A DNA stretch of 64,000 nucleotides from Aptenodytes patagonicus (lineage: Eukaryota > Chordata > Aves > Sphenisciformes > Spheniscidae), in assembly GCF_965638725.1 (NCBI RefSeq), contig NC_134949.1:120279794-120343793 (forward strand), written 5' to 3'. This document shows positions 25,141 to 38,900 of this stretch, piece by piece. Positions within the stretch are counted from its first letter, which is position 1; each line of letters opens with the position of its first letter. The notes below the pieces were generated by a model that saw only the letters and a program-made list of their open reading frames with translations, did not search any database and was not told where the DNA came from. The translations under genes and the position numbers were made by a program.

Positions 25141-28100
25141 CCTTGACAATCACTTTTAGCTGGGCATTTAACAGATAAGTTAAAAGGCATTGAATAAAAT
25201 GATGTTGATTTAATCTCTCCTCTGAACAGTGGCATCTCATACCGAGCAGCATTTAACTCTAGCTCTGACGGGGTCCCAAGGAAAGTAGATTGCAAAGCTG
25301 TGTTCAGATGAGAAACCCCTGTCAGCCGTGGTGAAGGTGCAAGCTGATAGTGGTGATTAACATTTTCCAGCTGAACACAAGTACAATGGTGGAACATAAA
25401 AGAAGTTTATGAGAAGTACCAGGCTGCCCTGCTGGAAGCTCCATTCTTCAGTTTTTCCACAGACTCGGTACAACGCGGACGGTGGCAATAAAGTGGTGTT
25501 CTCACTACCCGCCCTACTGAAATGTGTGTTTTAAGCAACTGCTACACGGGGTGGAAAGTTTAGCTCTGTCTCGGTGCCCGTTCTATGTTTGGCCTTTTGG
25601 CTGAGACTGCCGAGGAGCGGGTTGTGTGAGGTTAATTTACATTATACAGGTCGGTGTCCACTAGCAGCTGGCATCCGACTGCCAAGTCCTATCACATACA
25701 CATGCATGCCCCCCAAACACACACACAGCAGCCAGTACTGACTTGCGATCACCACCAGCTTGGTCCAGATTCAAAAAAATGGCTTGAACTCTATCCACTA
25801 CAAATCCCTGAGTCACCCTGTTCTGCAGTAAAAAAATTTCCAAGACGGACATCCTTTTTGCTTGTCCATCTATTGAAGACTTGGACCTATGGATGAAAAA
25901 TTAAACAAATAGAAAGTTTTATGTGTCACAATGTTCATTTAATCCATGCACACTACATAATTCATTTCATGTTGGCTCCTCCCCAGGTGTCAAGAAATTC
26001 CAAACTGAATTTATCTGCTTGTCTGACATACATCTGAATATTAACCTTTATAGCTCAATGCCTCTTCATGCACATAAAAACCCTCCTAAAAGAGCTAATT
26101 TTTTTTAAAGATATTAATTTCAATATTTCTATGACATAAACACCTCAATTTTAAATGTCACTATATTCGTGTTTATTCAACAGACCACTGAATCCTCTGT
26201 GTAATAATTTCCAAGAAACACAATAGGCTTGTTTTTGTAAACTAAGAGAGACATAAGAAAGACATAGTACTACCAGAAACAACAAAACTTCCTGTTTAAA
26301 GAAGACTAAAATACAGATGTAAATAATCCTAAAGTAAGATTTTGTATTTACATCATATGCTGTGATTTCTTATAATCACTTTAAACTGGCCACAACCTTT
26401 TTTATCTATTCATTGTCTGTTTGGCACCTAAGCCACAAGATCCACACTTAACACACAAACTGACCTCTCTTCTCACTAGTTTCAGACAGGCTAGTACTTT
26501 AGGACAGTGCTACCTAATGTATATTTAATTCTTATAAAACCATCTTTTTTAATTTTCTTGCTGTTTGAGAATCTAAGACATGTGTGTACTCGGAACAACA
26601 CTGACATTAATAAAAAGGTCAAATAAAAGTGCTTATAATGGGCCAACAAAGCTGGGATCTGAGCCAGACATTTATGGGCTAGCTTTGGCATAAAAGTAGA
26701 CTTTCCACTCTCCTGAAAGCCAGATGTACTTGGTTGCTCTCTTCATCACTGCAATCAGAATTCTTTGATGATTCTGAAGCTAGCAAATTACTATTTAACC
26801 AGTTATTCAGTTCCTCCCTTACATTTATACCAGTAATTGGAGAATTGTCCTCTTCTGCCCTAGGCTTTATTTCAGATCTGCATAGGCAACCCTCTCTGCT
26901 AGTTCTGGAAGAGGAATAAAGGAAGGGACAATTGCATACAAAGGCCTCCAACCTCTGAACAGGAGCAGATGAGAAAACAACTGTAGCAACCATCACTGGT
27001 TTGGCACTCTAAAAGAGTTTGTTGATGCAAGTTAGGTCTAGGAGAGGAAGAGACCAAATGCTGAGTAGACAGTGGAATCGGCAAATTGACCACAATATTA
27101 ATGGAAATACTGCTGCATTAATTCTTCCTCTGTGGTTTAGACATTTTCTTGGACAAACTCTGGTATTAATCTCTCTACATATTTTTTACTCCATAGCTAG
27201 TGTATTGATTTTAGTGGAAGACCACCTATAGAATAAGGTGTTGCTCAGACTAAGTAACTGCTTTGAATCTGTTTGGGAGGAGTTAAACCTGTGTTAAGCA
27301 ATGATGAGAGAGCGAAGTGAGTAACATGATGTCCAAAAGAGGATGAAGAATGAAACTTCAGCTCTTCACCCTAGGTGCCAAGATTCAGGGGCATACTAAT
27401 GAAATGGTTAGTTCCCTACAGATAGCTCTGATAATAAAATCTAAATGAATATTTTTGGGTCCTCTTATCCTCCACATAAATTCACACTCATGTTGTCATT
27501 GGAATACCTTCTCCCTTGCTGAGAGATTTTCCAGGAGAAAGCAATGTGGTCCATAATTCAGATTTTAAAGGACCAAACTACTGTATGCATAAAATAGCTG
27601 GAGCTTTGTCAATTCCATCCTCACAGCTTGCTCTCCAGAGCTGAGCTGGCAATAAGAGTGGAAGGAGGTGTCAGAGGCGTTTGCTGCCTTTGGGACAAAA
27701 ACCATGACTCTAAGAATGTGTTTTTTTCTGGGTTTTCTGTCTTCCTGAGAGGCAAGAAAACAGTAATGATTTCACATTTGGGGTCTGCTAGCCATAGAAA
27801 TTTAGACATTATAGGAAAAGGTAATACCTAAATATAATGTGAAAAAAGGCACATATTTTACCTACGAATAAGATACCAAAACTATAGTGGCAAAAATATC
27901 CATTACTTGCATTTTTTTTTCCCCTGTGGATTATAGAATTTGTCAACGCATATTAAAAAAAATTTTAAAAAGCCAAGTTTAAGTTTACATGTGTGTAAAA
28001 CTGAAGCTACTATATTACTGTCAGTGGAGCTGTGTAGTGTGGCTAATTTAAAAGGTGACCAATCTGCTTTAGAGATTACTTTAAATGAACTTTCATTATT

Positions 28101-30314
28101 TTAGGATATTAAACTTAAACCTAACTGAAGGTGGAAAAACTGTTTAATGTAAGTATTTCTTAAAAATTTATCTTTTTCCAAAAATGAAATGCTACCACGA
28201 TCCTAATAATACCACTCAGACTCGCTGAATTTTGCCAGCGTGAATATTTCCATCAATTTCAATGCCATTTCTTGCAGTCATTATCCAGCATTGGGCTATA
28301 GGGAATTTTCCTTTTATTTTGCAGAAATGGGATATAGTCTTGGAAAACACTTTGGGAACTTCTAGGATAAAGAAGAACACACTTTCTCTAGAATTTGGTT
28401 TTGAATCACCCAGAGAGAAGGCTGCGAATTTCCCTATGGGCTAGGAAGAACTTGGGATTTAGGCTTTCTTCCCTGGAGACCAGCACTTGAGAGCCTACTT
28501 AGAGCCTGATATTTTCCCAGAACTCCCAAGTCTGCATTTAAGATAATGGGACTACCAGCCTGAAGCTCTGAAGCTCCAAAGCTCCAAGCTCAGCTTGACT
28601 TTTGGGACTTCTAGGCTCTGGTCTCTCCATCACACAGACTCATGAAGAGCTGGAAGCCACCGAGCTCAAACTTCTAGGTTTGTCTTAGACCAAACAAAAT
28701 GTTTCCATTTTTGAAAAATTATATTTCTCCAGATTTACCTGTTTGACAGATTATGCCCATTGTTGTGAGACAGAGCAAATATCATTTTTTCAGCATGTCA
28801 GATTTCCCAAAGAGCAGAAATGCTCGTATGTTCAACAAGAAAAGTCCCATATCTGCCAGTAACCAGCTGTAAAGCTGATCAAGAAAAAAAACCCTCAAAA
28901 TCTTCCTCAGAAACTAACTTCCAGGGGAAGGAGAGGATCCACATATATAATACAGCTACACTTGTGAAAAGCCTATGAATGTAATTTTTCAGTCCTGTAT
29001 GTATTTAGGTCTGGAGTAACAGATTTCAGAGATGAAATCCCTACAAAAAAATTAACAAGAAACTTTTGATTTGCAAAGTCACATAACAGATCTCCCTTGG
29101 GATTCATTTTAAACATGAAGCTATATCTAGGGTATGATGCCTTAAAGCTGCCAAAACCAAAGACAATACCGTTTCATTACAGTCATGTGATAAAGAGCCT
29201 AAACTCAGTTTAACTGTCAGTTAGTCTTTATGTATGACCTATAAAACCTAGAAAGAAAATTTTATAATGGAAATGCTGACAGAATAGTATTTTAGCATAA
29301 CTACTGATTTTTTTGACAGTTTGGCATCTTTATGAAAATCGGTTTTGTTATGTTTTTCTGAACTCACACAAACTCTTTAAATGTCATCATGTAATTTTCT
29401 CCTTGCCAGTTATTTTTCTGGTGTGAAATACAGTTCTTTTTATGGTAAGTTTTTCCAGAAATAAAATATTTTTCACTGAATAAAATAACATGACTTTAAC
29501 AATAACACTATTTCTATGTTTTATACTCATGGACTTGTATTTGAAGTTTAGATAGTCTGGATACAAACCGGTGGAAGCGTATTTACTGATGTGAGCTCTT
29601 TTCTACAAATGGGTCCCTATTCATTTATACCTGTGAAATATGAATTAATACATTACTAAGCATATTAACTATGGTTTATTACCAATTGCAGAAATACCAC
29701 ATCCTCAGCACTTCTTTGAAAGCTATTGTTTTTATTATAATACATACTGGAGAAAGGGACTGCAAAACAGTTACTCTAAAGAGCTGAGTTACCATTATGT
29801 CCGATCTCAGGCAAAAGGCTGGGAAAAATCCATTTCTCCTACTTGGCTGTTTACATCAAATATTTACCAAAACACAGGTTGATAACAGAATAAAGTCCAA
29901 TACTGAAGCTTGCCAATGAATCAGAGGACCACTGAATCAAGAAGCTAGCTGCTCACTAGCAAGTCCAGAGACTAATGAAGAGACAAAAAAACCCAAATCC
30001 TTATTTTAATAAAATTGAATTAGTTGCAAATTCTAAACATGTTGTGAGACTTTAAAGTGGAGAGAGATTGTATGAAGTACCACATCCTCCTAAAGAAAGG
30101 CAGCCATCAGAAGTTGCAGTAGTAGGTTCATTCCTGAGAATTGCAATGGATGGTCTCTAATGAATGGATTTTTTGACAGAGTCCTGCCAGTATTTGTTGT
30201 AAACATTTGCGGCATTATGAATAATTGCTCTTTTTTCCACTTTATTTTACTTGTTTTTACTCAAGCATTATTTTAAGCTACCTGGATAACAACAAAGTGT
30301 TATATAGCTTGGAT
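25141..30314. other. A+T-rich stretch without recognisable genes
   Basis: Short CA and T runs occur (near 25716-25728 and 27908-27920). Open frames are short and opposed on the two strands. No named repeat is recognisable before the CR1 at 30315. Confidence 0.5.
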
Positions 30315-30540
30315 ATGAGGAAAAAAAACCATCCGAATCAGGATAGTGAAGTAATGGAATAGGTTGCCCGTAAACGTTGCACAGACTCTGTCCTTGAAGG
30401 TTTGTTTTCAAGACCTGACTAGAGAAAGCCCTGAACCGTCTGGTCTGCTGTTTGATCCCAGAGTTAGCTTTTATTTGGGCAGGAGGTTGGACTACAGACC
30501 TCCTGGGGTCTTTTCCCACCTGAGTGACTCTATGATTCTC
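30315..30540 (+). mobile_element. CR1 LINE 3'-end fragment (old)
   Basis: This plus-strand copy covers the end of ORF2 and the 3' UTR of a CR1. A decayed match to the 'TGGAATAGGTTGCCC' block (30355-30369) encodes the W-N-R-L-P-type end of ORF2. After it come GGAGGTTGGACTACAGACC (30483-30501) and the GGGGTCTTTTCCCACCTGAG block, and the element ends in TGACTCTATGATTCTC (30525-30540). Coding potential is gone: indels and stops are scattered. Divergence is clearly greater than in the 49094-50848 copy. The open frames at 30268-30657 on both strands fall on this repeat and are not genes. Confidence 0.8.
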
Positions 30541-31965
30541 TTCCTAATCTGGGGATGTAGTGAAACTATGAGAGTTTGCCCTTGCTCTCCAGCACCCCTT
30601 CCACTGTCTCCTGAGCATAATAGCACAGTTCCCATTTCAGCTGCCCATGCCATGTAGAGAGCTTATGCTTCAGGCATCAGGGAGAGCATACCTTACAGTA
30701 TATAGCAATAACTTTGCAATCTCTTCTAGCATGTGCTAAGTGACTGGGTCTCATTTCTGAACCCTGTGAATCGCAGGGACTGTTTCATAGCCCAACACAC
30801 ACACAAAAGCTAAAGCTAAACACCTATGCATTGAGAAAATCCATGTATTTTTGTTCAGTCCTGAAATGGGCATCCTTTGAAGGGAGGTACTGTTAGAGCT
30901 GTGACTGCCAACACATGAAACTGCTGAAGGTGAAGCCTTCATTTGAAAATGAACTATAAGGGAAGTTGGAAAAGATGTTTTCTGTTACAGATCTTTTAGT
31001 GGTTTGTTTGTTCGGGATTTTTTTCCCTTAAAAACAGAAAGTATTTTTGGTATGTTGTGATCCCTATTTAGCATACATTTTATTCAATCATATCAAGCAA
31101 CTTGATAATTAAAACAATCTTGTGCTTTGACCTTATTCTACTGGATCATGCATTGCCTGTGTGGGAGATTTTCATGCATAATGTAACCCGTAGTTTAAGA
31201 GCTGGGGAATACTAGCTGTGTCATCTCTTTCCAAATAACTGGTGTTCTTAACAAAAAGTTGGTCCTGGGGTTTTATCTTTCAACACTTGATGATTTGAAA
31301 AATCAGTGCAAAATCTTCCTCAAAACCACTAGAAATAAATGATCAAGGAGAAGCAAGCTAACTGAGCTTACTAGACTACAAGAAAGCCTTGTTATGGGGC
31401 TTCTTTATATTCTGTAAAAGGCACCTTGATTTTGAATGAAGAGATTGGCTGGACATCTTCAGAAACAAGCAAGAGCCTAGTTAAACAAAACCACAGTTTC
31501 TTCATCCTTTGACTGGCTGGATATCTACACAAGGTTTTTCTCAAGCTATTCCTTTTGAAAGGGTCCTCTGGATGAACCAACAAAGAAGATCAGCCACCCT
31601 AGTATGTGAGGATGGTTGACTTTCCAGGCTGCGAAAAGGGAGATACCTGGACACTGGGATATAGTATCCTGTAAAACCTAATGATTAAATTAATGTAATG
31701 AGAACAAAACAGATCCACTAAGAGTGTGAATAAATCCTTCACATGCCAAAACAGTTCAGTTAAGACATACAGCATTATCACAGACATAAAAGGTAAGTAA
31801 AAATAAATCTTTGTAAAGTTTGCTTTTGCAGAATAAAATGTAATTGTCTTTCATTTTGACATCAAAGGCATAAATCATGATTTAAAATAATCACATTCCC
31901 TTTTGAAGTCCTTATTAAAATCAGACATTGTCCCAATATGCATATCCTACTTCCGTAAGGAAATC

Positions 31966-31983
31966 TTTTTTTTTTTTTTTTTT
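31966..31983 (+). repeat. Poly(T) tract, 18 bases
   Basis: Uninterrupted T run in A+T-rich DNA. No flanking duplication is evident. Confidence 0.9.
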
Positions 31984-32917
31984 GCTTGTAGCTATAAAAA
32001 GAATTCTTTCTACTTTTTAGATAAAATTCCTGTTCTTAAAGTTGACAGGTTGAAGGAGTTGAACATCAAAAGAAAATAAAGATGTTTTATTTCTGACTTA
32101 TTTCAGTTTCCTTATTTGAAGACTGAAGCTTTCCTGGGCTTTCAGTATGACTGTCACTGGCCTGATAGAGGTCAACCGCAAAGCAAAAAGAAGTCAGAAA
32201 AAAGGAACAAATGTATTAAAAAGGTAAAGGTAAATGCAAAATAATACAATGAGTAGTATGAAAAATAGTGCTAGGAAAAGAAGGTCTATGAATGCAAAGT
32301 TTGTGAATCAAAAGGAAAAAAGAGAGGAGACCAGTTAAAGAGGGAGTATGCAAAAGATCTTCCCAGAATCCTTTACATAAACTGTCTTGGCATCTCCTTT
32401 AAAAAACTGCTTTCCTCATGGAAAGGTGTCAGCGTGTTCTTGTGGTTGGCAGCTGCCTGCTTTGTCTGGCTTTCTGTGCTTCCAGAAATCTTGGAAGAAA
32501 TAAAGTATTGTGTGCAGGAGGCAATGGTTGCCTGAGTCCAGGAAGGTGAGTGGGAGATTTGACTGTGAGGCAGTAGCTCTAAAATTCCTCAGGATTCCTG
32601 CTTCCACAAATCCCAAATAAATTATAAGTTTGGCAAAAGGACTGGAATGTGAATGAAATAATTTGGGGACAGGAATTTCTTCCAGCAAATGTGAAGTGTT
32701 TCAGCACTCCCCAAGAAAGAAATCTCTCACCAAAGGGAAACCCGTACCGGGTGAGAGGAGACCTCTGAGTACTCCACATCAGATCTTCTTTGAAATGAGT
32801 CACACAGAAAACAGCACTTGCTACAGAAGTTTTAAGTGACATCTGACATGACAACTGAAAGTTGCATCTGGTGATGCTCCTCCCATCAGGCAGGCCAAAC
32901 AGCAGAGGTAAAATCAT

Positions 32918-32972
32918 CCTCCGCTGACGTCAATGGGAGTCCTGCCACTGTCTGAGACCAGGGCCAGGAGTT
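32918..32972 (+). repeat. Possible ancient amniote repeat relic
   Basis: CTCCGCTGACGTCAATGGGA followed by GTCCTGCCACTGTCTGAGAC and CAGGGCCAGGAG resembles the 'ttgacttcaatgggagttttgcc ... ggatcaggccc' sequence repeated through reptile and bird genomes. Too short for a firm family call. Confidence 0.35.
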
Positions 32973-34859
32973 CATTCCAGGATTTTTTCTCAGGTGATTT
33001 ATTATAATTGTTTTTATTTGGCAGTTTCATAGTTGAGAACCCACTTTGCCTTTTTATATATTGCATTAGAACGTATTTCTGTTGTTTATAAATGGTTTTC
33101 TACCAGCTGAAACATATGTCACAGCAAGACATTAAACATAAAGCTGGGTGTTGAAATCATGCTACTGTGTGCTCTCTAATATGTGTTATTTACCCTTCTA
33201 ATTGCGGTTGCTTCTGTTTGTATTAGAGGGTGTCCTGTGGATTTGCTGGAGATTTGGCTCTTCGTTTTGTGGTTCCTGGTCATCACCAACATTTGAGTAA
33301 GAAACCCTCCCATTCACAGAGAGGTACTTTTTGGAGCCAAGGATAATGCTACTTCTGTTTGTTGAGTGCTGGTGATATAGCTCAATTTCTATTTCTGAGA
33401 GCATAGACTCTGCTAGCCATAGCAAGGTACAAACAGTAACAAGGTTAGCATGAACTTCTAGATGTCCTACCTAAATGTCATGAAACAAAAGTACTCTCTC
33501 CCTCTTTATTTAGTATGCAGTCAAATAACTCATTTATAAATTCTCTGCAGAAAGAATGAAATTACAAACAAAATAGTTTGAGATCTTCTGGTAAGAATAC
33601 ATCCTTTTCTGTTAAAGTTACACCACATTAATGCTTATTAATTTGTAGATAGTTCATTGAAATACAATAGTGCATAAATATTTCCAAGTGCTTGAACAAG
33701 TGTTCTGGTAGAGTCTTCACCTTATGGACTATCAAACTGACAATGGTTAAGTTGTGCCCATATTCATGATAAAATGCAATATAGGAATACATTTGTTTCA
33801 GTGATGTGCTCTAGTTCTCGGATTTCAAAAGTTCTGGTTTTGTTCAAATTTTGCTTTCAACTGAAATTAGAATTGTGCAAACCAATTTAAGATGAAGGGA
33901 GCTGAACTGAAAATCCTCTTAGAATACTATTATCTTTTTTTCCCCTTAGTATGAGAGCAAAAATGCACCTCTTGCGATGTCCCCGATACATCCTGTGTAC
34001 ATAACAGGAAAATTCAAATAGCAATCAGGTTATTTTTAGAAAATATTGATTTGGATATTTAAAAAGTAATATTCCAACCTAATTGGTGAAAAGAGGAAAT
34101 AAAGCAGACTGACCATGACTTACTATGTAAACTTTCTTTCCAACCAGAAAGTAAAGGGCTAGGAAATGCTAACAGAATATGAAAAACATGACTTGTTCTA
34201 TTGAGTTAACATCGGCTTCACACCAGTGGTTTGCATAAACCACGGACCATTGTCATTATGCTCAACTTCAGGTAATTGAAGCTGGACTTCAGCCCAGCTC
34301 AACTGGGTTGAAGGACAAAACTCTTTTTGAATATTAATATCTTTATCTATCTCTGTATATAAAAGAACTGGCAAGTATATTTTATATTAAGTTCAATATC
34401 CAAGGGCAGGTCACTGAAGCTTTATATATGAAAGACAAATAGAGCACAAAGAGAGTCCTTGTAATTCTAGCAAAGATCAATTGACCAATCTACTGAAAGA
34501 TGTTTCACATGATTCTGCACTCAGCTAAATGTTAACTTCTCATGATCTTAAATTATTTCCCAATGGTTAGGATAGATCCTGCTAAAGAAACTATAAATGT
34601 TTTATTTATTTTTTTTTAATATTGTAACGGAGTACTTATTTTATTATGCTAATGAGTTAAAAACTTTCCAGAGGTCTAGAAGAAAACATAACGAGGAACT
34701 TTAAAGCCAGTTAGATAACTTACAAAACAGCATGTTGCTGTGTTCTTTCATTTCTGGATACAAATGGGAAAGGGATACAAACAATACTGTAGAACAGGTC
34801 ACTCCCATGATTTTTAAAGTCCTAAAGATAGCATAATTAACCTAAAAGGAGAAGTATTT

Positions 34860-35050
34860 AAAAAGATACTAATGAGTTGCCAGTGCTTACATGCTTAATT
34901 GCAGCTAGCACATGTTAGCACTTCATTAACTATAATTCAATAATTTGATACAAAGCACAATTAGTTAATGAAACATATGCTGGGGTTATTTTAGTGGATA
35001 AAGCATGTGGAATTTTATAACATGTTCTGTTATTTCATATAAAACACGAT
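34860..35050. other. Candidate conserved non-coding element (weak)
   Basis: The stretch is dense in homeodomain-like cores (CTTAATTGCAG, TTCATTAACTA, CAATTAGTTAATGA) and free of recognisable repeats. The call rests on texture only. Confidence 0.2.
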
Positions 35051-38000
35051 CCTAGAATCAGGATTTCTATCTGCATCTGTCTTCCAGGAGATATTTTAGA
35101 AGTGGCATAAAAGGATGTTCATGCAGGTAGAGAGTCACGTTTTAGGAAGACAGGACAAAATAGTGTCATAAATACATATAAATAATTTTATGAACACTAC
35201 AACCAGCTAGTGGTTGCTAATGTAAAGCAACCAGAGAAAACTGTTTGGCTTCAAGAAATGAATTAAGACTGTGCAGCAGACACCCAGTGTCTTGCTATTC
35301 TTCATACTGCCAGTGTTGAGTCCCTTCCACAATAAGGTATTCAACTGCATAAACAGCCTTTAGGACAGATGTTAGGATACCTCAGAAAAGTAACATACAT
35401 GCTGCTGAGATGGTCAGAAACTAGTTAAGACACACCATATACAATGGAAAGGATAGTAGGGTTCCGTATGGAGGTGATATTACTTTCATTCCATAAACAG
35501 CTTTTGGAAATATGCGTAGTGTTTATCTCAAAAACAGTCAGGGAATATTTTAAGATTTTGTAATTGTTGTCATATGACAAATATGGTTTCCATTCTTTAG
35601 GGCCACTTATACATGATAAGTGGATGCACTTCCCAAGTGCATTTGATTAATAAGAATACAAAATCTATTGGAACACTTACAGAAATGTCCAGATTGTGAG
35701 ATTACCAGATTCAAACACAAGAAAGCAAACACCTGACATCCCCCAAAAAAAACAGAAGGCATGAAAAGGAGGCCTGGGAATGACACATAATGTATATAAG
35801 GTTTATGTTTGCAGATAGAAATACTTCCTTCATTCAGTGTGTTAGAACTGTACCAATCTGTATTTCTACAGATAAAAAGGCAGATGGATTAGATGAATCA
35901 GTATCAGATTTCCAGATCTGAATCCATGTCAGTGGTCTTAGCAAATAAGCTCAAACCAGAAGTCGTCTTTTTCACTTCTGCTTTGGATTAGGCACAACAA
36001 AACCAAGACTGTCGTTTGATTCCCAGCGAGAAACAAGCATGGAACTTTATCCCAATTCATGCTACAATGGCCAAAATTTAGCATGAATCTAAACTCACAG
36101 CAATACAGAAAAGACAGCACTGCAAAAGAGCAATTATTAAAATCTTTCCACTTAACCCCAAGAGACTCACCTAATACTGAGATTTGCATGTCAGCTCTGT
36201 TCTTAGCTACCTATATTTGGTTTTCCCATTAAAAAAGAACATATAAAAACTAAACAAGTCCACCTGCATTCTAAATAATTTATTTCAAGAAATAATTAAA
36301 AAAATTAAAACTACATGAGAGTTATTCTACAGCATGATGTTTCATTACCAGTGGACTCAGCAAAGAGATATTTTACTTATTTTTTGTAAAATTTGGCATT
36401 CTTTTTGGTGCAAATGCATTTGGAAAATGAGAGGTGGGCTGGGCAAACAAGAATTATAATAAAAATGGCACAAGCTGGTAACTGGCATCACAAATATTTT
36501 TTCAGGAACAGAATTTAAGGTCAGTCGCAATATGTCTGATACTTTCTTCCCTCGCTCTTCTGTTGGGGTACTTTTAAAATGAAAATGAAGCCTAATACAT
36601 TAACAAGGTATATGCGCTAAATAATTATAAAGTGAATTCAACTGTTAAGTTTCCATCTTTGACAAAATATGATACACTGCCATCTCCATACTGACTTGGA
36701 TCTAGTCCTCAAAATGTCCTTGGCTCGAGAATGGCTTACAATAAAGTCTTGAGCCAAAGCAGGCATTTTCTTGGCATTAGGTATGACTGTCTCTGCCCGT
36801 CCCAGAGAAAGTGTTGCAATAAACAGGGCTCAGTTCTACATTTATTTATAATTTTACACAATAAATGCATTAACTATTTACTCAATCCTTTGTAAAAAAA
36901 AAAGAAAAAATTAGTGTCCGATAGAATATATATATATAGTATACAGGCCAGGTGCAATGTGAGGGGGTGCTTTAGAGAAGGACAGGTTGTGACTGAAAAG
37001 AAGCAGTGAATGTGACTTCTCCTTAAAATACTGAGATAATTCTGTTGTACTGATATATAAATGCTGATAACTGCTGTCCTTTAATCAGAGTCCAACAGAA
37101 AGCAAACTAGAATTCTGGCAAAATAAAGATGTGTTATTCCTCTAGTTTAATTTATCCACACAGTCCTGCACTAAGTAATACCACAAGTGTTTTCTGCCAG
37201 TTTCCAAGCAGACACAAAGGCTTGAGCTTCCTCAGTGTATTCATTTCTTGTTGAGAAAGATATCAGTGTGTTGCCTTTTGTCTTATCAGGGAGTTTCAGG
37301 CAATTAGCTTTTATCTAGGCCTTCACTTAAAATGAAGACCAGAAAAAAAGACCATCTTAGTCGAAAAGCCTGATTATATTATAAGTCTGCAGGAATACTG
37401 ATGCTTCTACACTCACACCCAATGAGTAAGGCATTGGATCAGTTGCACAGTTACTGCTGTTTATAAACAGCAATATTCTGTATACGTTTCCTATTACAAA
37501 AACTTTAAACAGCCCGGAACCCTTTTCTGCAGGAAAAAACAAATGAAGGGCAAGAAACAAAGGCAAAAATGTAACACTTTGAAGTGAACTCAGCTTGGAC
37601 TATTTCTGTAGTATTACATCACTGCTGGGAAACTACTGTACTGTGGTCATTTACTGGAAAATTAAATGCATAGAATATGGAAGACATAAAAATTTAATAA
37701 ACTGAAGGTAAAAGCAGTGAATTATGCTAAAGTCAAGTTCTGAAGGTTTTCAATTAAAGTCAACTAATTTATATGCAGAAACCAAAAATGGTCTTGAGAA
37801 TTTTCACTTTCTTGTCATGGTTAAAGACAGGTTAAATCCTTCCAAGAGCTATCATTTACATTTATTTGACTTACTCAATCTTTCATTTAATGTCATTAAC
37901 ATATGGTTAACCTCAAATATATTTAACACCAATTTTACAGCTTAAAAGAAATCCAGTCTTCCAACTCCGTTTACTCGTTTCAAAGCCCAAACTGTGGGCT

Positions 38001-38059
38001 AAGGAACAGTTCCAGTGTGCTATTAAAATTGGTGAGATTCTTCTGTTGACTGCAGACAA
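35051..38059. other. A+T-rich stretch without recognisable genes
   Basis: Holds an A-rich run near 36893-36908 and a TATATATATATA run at about 36927-36938. Frames are 83 codons or shorter without known motifs. Confidence 0.5.
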
Positions 38060-38900
38060 TATTGACTCAAGCCACCCATTCAGAGCCCCGCGTCTCAGGC
38101 GATGCAACTTAAGTCATATGCGTCAGAGAACCAGCAACTGGGATCCCTGGTAGGGCCTCAGTTCTGTTCCCTAAAGGATGGTGCAAGATCAGAATAGAGG
38201 GCCTTCCCTGTTGTCAGTTTAGCAGCGAGACTGAATGGGCACATATGGCTAAACATTGCAATCATTAATGACAGATGAGTCGTGAAATGCAACACAGCAA
38301 AAGGAGAAGGCCTGTCATGATATCAATAACCACTAATGCCCTAGAGGCAGATTAGGCTTCAAACCTGTCGTCTCTCCACCACAAACTTCATCTGATCTTG
38401 TTTGTTCCAGAGATACAGAAATGGAGGAAAGGGAGAAATGGTCTTCAATATTACATGTATAAAATAATATCTTCATGGAAATGTATGTTCTTTAGGAGTA
38501 GAGTTTAAAATTTGTCTTTGAAATCTAATATTTTCCTTATAATTTCAGGCCTATCATTCTTCTGATCAGGAGTTGGCAGAGTGCTTAATGCCATGTCTTC
38601 TGTCAGATTATTGCTGCAATGTGTGCTTTCATTTCACTTTTAATTAACAAGTGCACTCAAATAAGATGTGTCAGCACCTGCTTAAACCTCCATTAGCTGC
38701 ACCGGCTTCTTGAGCAATCATTTCAGCCTGCTAAAGAGTGACATGAAACTAGCAGTACCGTTTCAGTGGTGTGAGAAGAGGATGGTGCCCACCACTCTCG
38801 GCATCGTGACAAAGCAGTTCTGACAAGCCCTAAATGAGACTGCTGCTGGGAGGGATGCAAATGACAGCAAAGCTGGTTGCTCATTCAGGGTATCCTTGAT
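38060..38900. promoter_or_regulatory. Candidate conserved non-coding / enhancer-like region
   Basis: The stretch has balanced composition, retained CpG (for example CCCCGCG at 38087-38093, ATCGTGAC near 38804), no simple repeats and no repeat family I know. It is dense in developmental factor cores: ATCATTAATGA (38261-38271), TTTTAATTAACAAG (38637-38650), CACCTG (38675-38680), CATTAGC (38691-38697) and AATCATTTCAG near 38717. No frame is coding. This texture is that of long-range enhancers in gene deserts, but conservation cannot be shown from one sequence. Confidence 0.3.

Larger units (their letters stand above)
30541..34859. other. A+T-rich stretch without recognisable genes
   Basis: Contains an 18-T run at 31966-31983, the possible repeat relic at 32918-32972 and a hydrophilic 75-codon minus-strand frame (33198-33425) with no match I know. 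Nothing else stands out. Confidence 0.5.

Noticed and set aside
30268..30657. Opposed frames of 83 and 97 codons
   Set aside because: Both fall on the decayed CR1 3' end.
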